A stretch of 17,338 nucleotides of DNA from the NCBI GenBank assembly GCA_031287585.1, contig JAITST010000084.1, positions 1 to 17,338 on the forward strand, read 5' to 3'. The notes beneath the pieces were generated by a model. That model searched no databases, had not been told where the DNA came from, and saw only the letters and a program-made list of their open reading frames with translations. The stretch comes from Planctomycetaceae bacterium. Its GTDB lineage: Bacteria; Planctomycetota; Planctomycetia; Pirellulales; Thermoguttaceae. Shown in pieces: positions 14,597 to 17,338 of this stretch (the stretch's first letter is position 1; the number at the start of each line of letters is the position of its first letter). Position numbers and translations under genes: made by a program.

Positions 14597-15670
14597 TCAC
14601 TCCTGTTCGTTCGGGTGACGGAATTTCGACCAGTCAATTCCCAACTTCCTCATTTTCGCTCTTAACGTGTGCGGGTTTACTTTCAATAGATGACCAGCCC
14701 CCGCTTTGCCTTCTATAATACCCTTTGTTATTGTTAACGCGGCTTCTATGTGCTTACGGATAATATCGTTCAATGGCGGAAATTCTTCACGCTCTAACGT
14801 CTGTTGCCTTGTCCGGTCACGGTACGGTCTTTCTTGCTGGTACAACGAACTCTCTTTGTTGTCGAATAAAATATCCGGTACTTCGGTGTCCTCGAAACTT
14901 TCGGTGTATTGTTCGTTATTAAACTCGAACAGTGATTCAGAAAACGCCAACCGCTGCCCTTCTCCCAACAAAACCGCACGGTCGATTATCGCTCCCAACT
15001 CGCGGACATTCCCGGGCCACGAATGTTTTTCCAGAATAGCAATATCGTCACGTTTTAGCAACACTTCCGGTAACGAAAACTTCGCGGCGGCGCGATGTAC
15101 GAAATACTTCGCCAGAATCCCAATATCTTCGGGGCGTTCGCGCAACGGCGGAATCCGAATCGGGAACACCGAAATCCGGTACCACAAATCCTCGCGAAAT
15201 GTTCCCTCCTTAACCATCTGTCGCAGATTACGGTGCGTTGCCGCGATAACTCTAACATCAACCCGAATAGTCTTACCGCCGCCGCCAACCGGTTCAAAAT
15301 TCCCGTCCTGCAAAACCCGTAAAAAACGAACCTGCGCAGCAAGTGGCAAGTCGCCTATTTCGTCAAGCAATAATGTACCCCCGTTCGCCGCTTCAAACCA
15401 ACCCTGACGTTTTTCGTTCGCACCGGTAAACGAACCCTTCTCGTGTCCAAACAGATACGAGTCAATGAGTTCCGGCGGTACAGCACCGCAGTTTACCTTG
15501 ATAAACGGCAATCCGACACGGCGAGACTCGTCGTGAATATGACGCGCAAAAACTTCTTTCCCACTTCCGGTCTCGCCAAGAATCAAGACGGGAACATCTG
15601 ACCTCGCAACGAGTTTTGCCCGTTCGATAACAGACTTAAGTCCCCTGTCGCGACCAATGATACTATTCAT
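14597..15670 (-). CDS. Orphan sigma-54-dependent transcriptional activator (AAA+ and Fis-type HTH only)
   Basis: This 357-residue enhancer-binding protein opens directly with the AAA+ domain (IIGRDRGLKSV) and has no receiver, GAF, PAS or other sensor domain. An in-frame TAA lies a few codons upstream of the ATG, so none has been missed. It has Walker A GETGSGKE (32-39), the sigma-54 contact loop GSFTGA (79-84, Ser where most family members have Ala), Walker B GGTLLLDEIGD (97-107), REDLWYRISVFPIRIPPLRERP and the sensor II region WPGNVRELG. A charged, glutamate- and arginine-rich linker (about 250-297) leads to a Fis-like helix-turn-helix (about 300-345, LLKVNPHTLRAKMRKLGI). It heads the sulfur gene cluster and is preceded by its own -24/-12 element. 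I infer that it activates sulfate uptake when sulfur is short. The signal it senses is unknown, since the usual input domain is absent. Confidence 0.92.
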   Translation of the reverse strand: MNSIIGRDRGLKSVIERAKLVARSDVPVLILGETGSGKEVFARHIHDESRRVGLPFIKVNCGAVPPELIDSYLFGHEKGSFTGANEKRQGWFEAANGGTLLLDEIGDLPLAAQVRFLRVLQDGNFEPVGGGGKTIRVDVRVIAATHRNLRQMVKEGTFREDLWYRISVFPIRIPPLRERPEDIGILAKYFVHRAAAKFSLPEVLLKRDDIAILEKHSWPGNVRELGAIIDRAVLLGEGQRLAFSESLFEFNNEQYTESFEDTEVPDILFDNKESSLYQQERPYRDRTRQQTLEREEFPPLNDIIRKHIEAALTITKGIIEGKAGAGHLLKVNPHTLRAKMRKLGIDWSKFRHPNEQE

Positions 15671-15744
15671 ATTTAATTAAAGTTATAGTTACTACCACAA
15701 TTATTGGGCGTTGACCAACGTCCTTATCACAATCTACCACAACC

Positions 15745-15760
15745 CGCAAATTGTATGCCG
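15745..15760 (-). promoter_or_regulatory. Sigma-54 (-24/-12) promoter of the activator gene
   Basis: The minus strand reads CGGCATACAATTTGCG, with GG and GC 10 bases apart. It shares GGCATACA and TTGC with the element upstream of sbp (TGGCATACATCTTGCA). The predicted start is near 15734, leaving about 64 bases of leader, similar to the sbp promoter. This implies autoregulation. Confidence 0.65.
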
Positions 15761-15904
15761 TAAAAACAAAATGCAACATCCATTATATTACACGACTCGC
15801 CGTGAAATGCAATAGTGGCTACTAGAATGTCTGTGAAATAATACGGCTTTTTGTGATACGTTACTGAGATACCCGCGCTCACGGACTTTACTAAACGCCC
15901 CCTC

Positions 15905-15932
15905 TTGATAAAATCACAAAATTATTTATACT
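15905..15932 (+). promoter_or_regulatory. Sigma-70 promoter of the aminotransferase gene
   Basis: TTGATA (15905-15910) and TATACT (15927-15932) are each one base from consensus and 16 bp apart. The predicted start is about 44 bases before the ATG at 15983. Confidence 0.6.
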
Positions 15933-15982
15933 TGAATCCGTTGTCCTTATATGTCTATTACTCTTTAACCAATAACAGATAA

Positions 15983-17095
15983 ATGAACTGGCTTGCTAAA
16001 CGTACTACTACATTTGAGTCCTCCGGTATTCGTAAGGTTTTCGATCTCGGAGCGAAGTTGAAAAATCCTATTAACCTGTCAATCGGACAGCCGCATTTTA
16101 GTGTTCCGCAGCCCGTCAAGGACGCTATGATTGACGCTCTCGAAAACGATAAGAGCAGTTACACGCCGACACAGGGGCTTGCGGCGTTACGTGAATTTTG
16201 GATTGACAACTTGAAGAAAAAGTATCCGTCGCACGATGACCGTAACGTTTTTATAACTAGCGGAACTAGCGGCGGGTTGGTGTTGACTGTTCTCGCGACA
16301 GTTGACGCGGGCGACGAAGTGATTTTCACAGACCCGTATTTTGTGATGTACGACCCACTTGTGAAAATGTTCGGCGGCGTGTCGGTGCCGATTTCGACGT
16401 ATCCCGATTTCAGGATTGACGTACAGAAAATCTCCGACGCGATTACGCCGCGAACAAAATTGATACTGTTTAACTCGCCCGCCAATCCGACTGGTTATGT
16501 CGCGTCAAGAAAGGAAGTAGAGGCGGTCGCGAAACTTGCTCAGGAGAGAAATATACTGTTAGTCAGTGACGAGATTTACAGTATGTATTCCTACGATAGC
16601 GAGTTTGTATCACCAGCGGAATATAATCCGGCAACGTTAGTGTTGGAAGGTTACAGTAAGACGCACGCGATGACTGGTTGGCGGGTTGGTGTTGCGCACG
16701 GACCGTCGGAGGTTATCGAACAGATGTTGAAACTACAACAATACACGTTCGTTTGTGCGCCGCAGGTAGGGCAATGGGGAGCGTTGGAAGCGCACGACGT
16801 GCCAATGGATAAATCGGTTGCAGACTACAAAAGGAAACGTGATATGCTGGTAGAAGGTTTGAGCAACTACTACGAACTGGGAAATCCGTCGGGGGCATTC
16901 TACATGTACCCGAAAGCACCGTGGGGAACCGCGACAGAGTTTGTGCAAAAAGCAATCGAAGACTACTCGCTGCTGGTAATACCGGGCGGCGGAGTGTTCA
17001 GCACACAAGATACCCATTTCCGTCTATCATACGCGGCAAGCGACGCTTCGATACATCGAGGTATCGAAGCGTTATTGAAACTTGCGAAGAGATGA
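15983..17095 (+). CDS. Class I/II PLP-dependent aminotransferase
   Basis: This 370-residue cytosolic fold-type I aminotransferase resembles the aspartate/aromatic (AspC-, AraT-like) group. It shows INLSIGQPHF near the N-terminus, ITSGTSGG (91-98) for cofactor phosphate, FNSPANPTG with Asn168 beside the cofactor ring, SDEIYSMYSY with Asp196 and Tyr199, the Schiff-base Lys226 in EGYSKTHAMTGWRVG, Arg234, and the carboxylate-binding Arg347 in FRLSYAASD. Length is slightly short but complete. The substrate is not fixed by these motifs: aspartate, alanine, aromatic and sulfur amino acids are all possible. It is transcribed divergently from the sulfur locus and has no clear Shine-Dalgarno (AACAGATAA before the ATG), so a functional link to sulfur metabolism is only a possibility. 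Confidence 0.92.
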   Translation: MNWLAKRTTTFESSGIRKVFDLGAKLKNPINLSIGQPHFSVPQPVKDAMIDALENDKSSYTPTQGLAALREFWIDNLKKKYPSHDDRNVFITSGTSGGLVLTVLATVDAGDEVIFTDPYFVMYDPLVKMFGGVSVPISTYPDFRIDVQKISDAITPRTKLILFNSPANPTGYVASRKEVEAVAKLAQERNILLVSDEIYSMYSYDSEFVSPAEYNPATLVLEGYSKTHAMTGWRVGVAHGPSEVIEQMLKLQQYTFVCAPQVGQWGALEAHDVPMDKSVADYKRKRDMLVEGLSNYYELGNPSGAFYMYPKAPWGTATEFVQKAIEDYSLLVIPGGGVFSTQDTHFRLSYAASDASIHRGIEALLKLAKR

Positions 17096-17205
17096 TTATT
17101 CCGGTAACTTTGTATTATTGCTTTCGCTGTGGGTTGTTGAGTTCGTAAATCTATTTTAGCCGCGCACCCGCGAACGGTACAAAAAAATTTTTTACAATTT
17201 CCCCA

Positions 17206-17234
17206 TTGACAAATTTCAGCAATTAGAATAAAAT
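17206..17234 (+). promoter_or_regulatory. Strong sigma-70 promoter before the last gene
   Basis: A perfect TTGACA (17206-17211) lies 17 bp from TAAAAT (17229-17234), one base from consensus. The predicted start is near 17241, about 64 bases before the ATG at 17305. Confidence 0.75.
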
Positions 17235-17272
17235 ACTTGCTTGTCGTTCGGGATATGTTTTCGCGAGCAAGT
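17235..17272 (+). promoter_or_regulatory. Stem-loop in the leader of the last gene
   Basis: ACTTGCT (17235-17241) pairs with AGCAAGT (17266-17272) at the start of the predicted leader, with some further pairing inside. It lies 20 bases before the Shine-Dalgarno. It might stabilise the message or act as an operator. Confidence 0.4.
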
Positions 17273-17304
17273 TTCACAACACATTTTTTCACAAGGAGAA
17301 AATT

Positions 17305-17338
17305 ATGTTAAGTTTTGATTTTGTTAAAACGTTCGTAA
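17305..17338 (+). CDS. Start of an unidentified gene (partial)
   Basis: The first 11 codons, MLSFDFVKTFV, run off the right edge. The start is well supported by AAGGAG at 17293-17298, spaced six bases from the ATG, and by the strong promoter at 17206-17234. This is the best translation signal in the window, suggesting a highly expressed product. The fragment is too short to assign a family. Confidence 0.6.
   Translation, partial: MLSFDFVKTFV

Larger units (their letters stand above)
15671..15982. other. Divergent promoter region between the activator and the aminotransferase
   Basis: This 312-bp region has no convincing ORF. It holds the sigma-54-type element for the activator (minus strand, 15745-15760), an inverted repeat in the activator's leader (GGGCGTTG-AC-CAACGTCC, 15706-15723, one wobble), the GTGAAATGCA motif at 15802-15811, and a sigma-70 promoter for the aminotransferase (15905-15932). 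Confidence 0.65.

Noticed and set aside
14706..15407. Long plus-strand ORF of 233 codons opposite the sigma-54 activator
   Set aside because: It is an antisense shadow of a gene with intact AAA+ motifs. Its translation is serine- and arginine-rich with no recognisable domain.

Overview
The window looks like chromosomal DNA from a Gram-negative-type bacterium that uses sigma-54. A planctomycete is my best guess. It rests on the degenerate secreted protein with a C39-peptidase-like tail beside an ABC ATPase, the large Cache hybrid kinase, and the orphan sigma-54 activator. The assignment is an inference, not proof. Almost everything is on the minus strand; only the last two genes are on the plus strand.

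Region 1 (1-1240) holds the first codons of an ABC-transporter ATPase and, just upstream of it, a broken gene for a secreted protein. A 17-bp tandem duplication and a one-base slip in an A tract split that reading frame. Region 2 (1266-5854) holds a giant hybrid sensor kinase with two complete kinase modules and two receivers in one chain. It has a long leader with a near-perfect sigma-70 promoter, an 11-base G/C tract and small doubtful ORFs. A diverged 57-bp direct repeat lies on both sides of this region.

Region 3 (5855-15670) is a sulfur-assimilation locus. In order of transcription it contains an orphan sigma-54 activator, cysteine synthase (cysK), a small siroheme sulfite reductase-like protein, the sulfate-binding protein, the CysT/CysW permeases, the CysA ATPase, an iron-sulfur CysH reductase, and a cystathionine gamma-synthase-family enzyme. 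Together they cover sulfate uptake, reduction of activated sulfate to sulfite, probable sulfite reduction, and incorporation of sulfide into cysteine and methionine precursors. The enzymes that activate sulfate (Sat or CysD/CysN) and a sulfite-reductase electron donor are not in the window. Two closely similar -24/-12 elements lie upstream of the sulfate-binding protein gene and of the activator gene. This suggests sigma-54 control of sulfate uptake by the linked activator, with autoregulation.

The gaps in the sulfur locus carry three kinds of non-coding structure. There are two copies of a MITE-like palindromic repeat family (9934-10095 and 13301-13432), a 22-bp AT-rich repeat in two intergenic gaps, and a nested hairpin followed by a T8 run in the leader of the cystathionine-synthase-like gene. 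Region 4 (15671-17338) is a divergent promoter region, a class I/II aminotransferase on the plus strand, and the start of an unidentified gene behind a strong sigma-70 promoter. I saw no tRNA, rRNA, CRISPR array or transposase gene.
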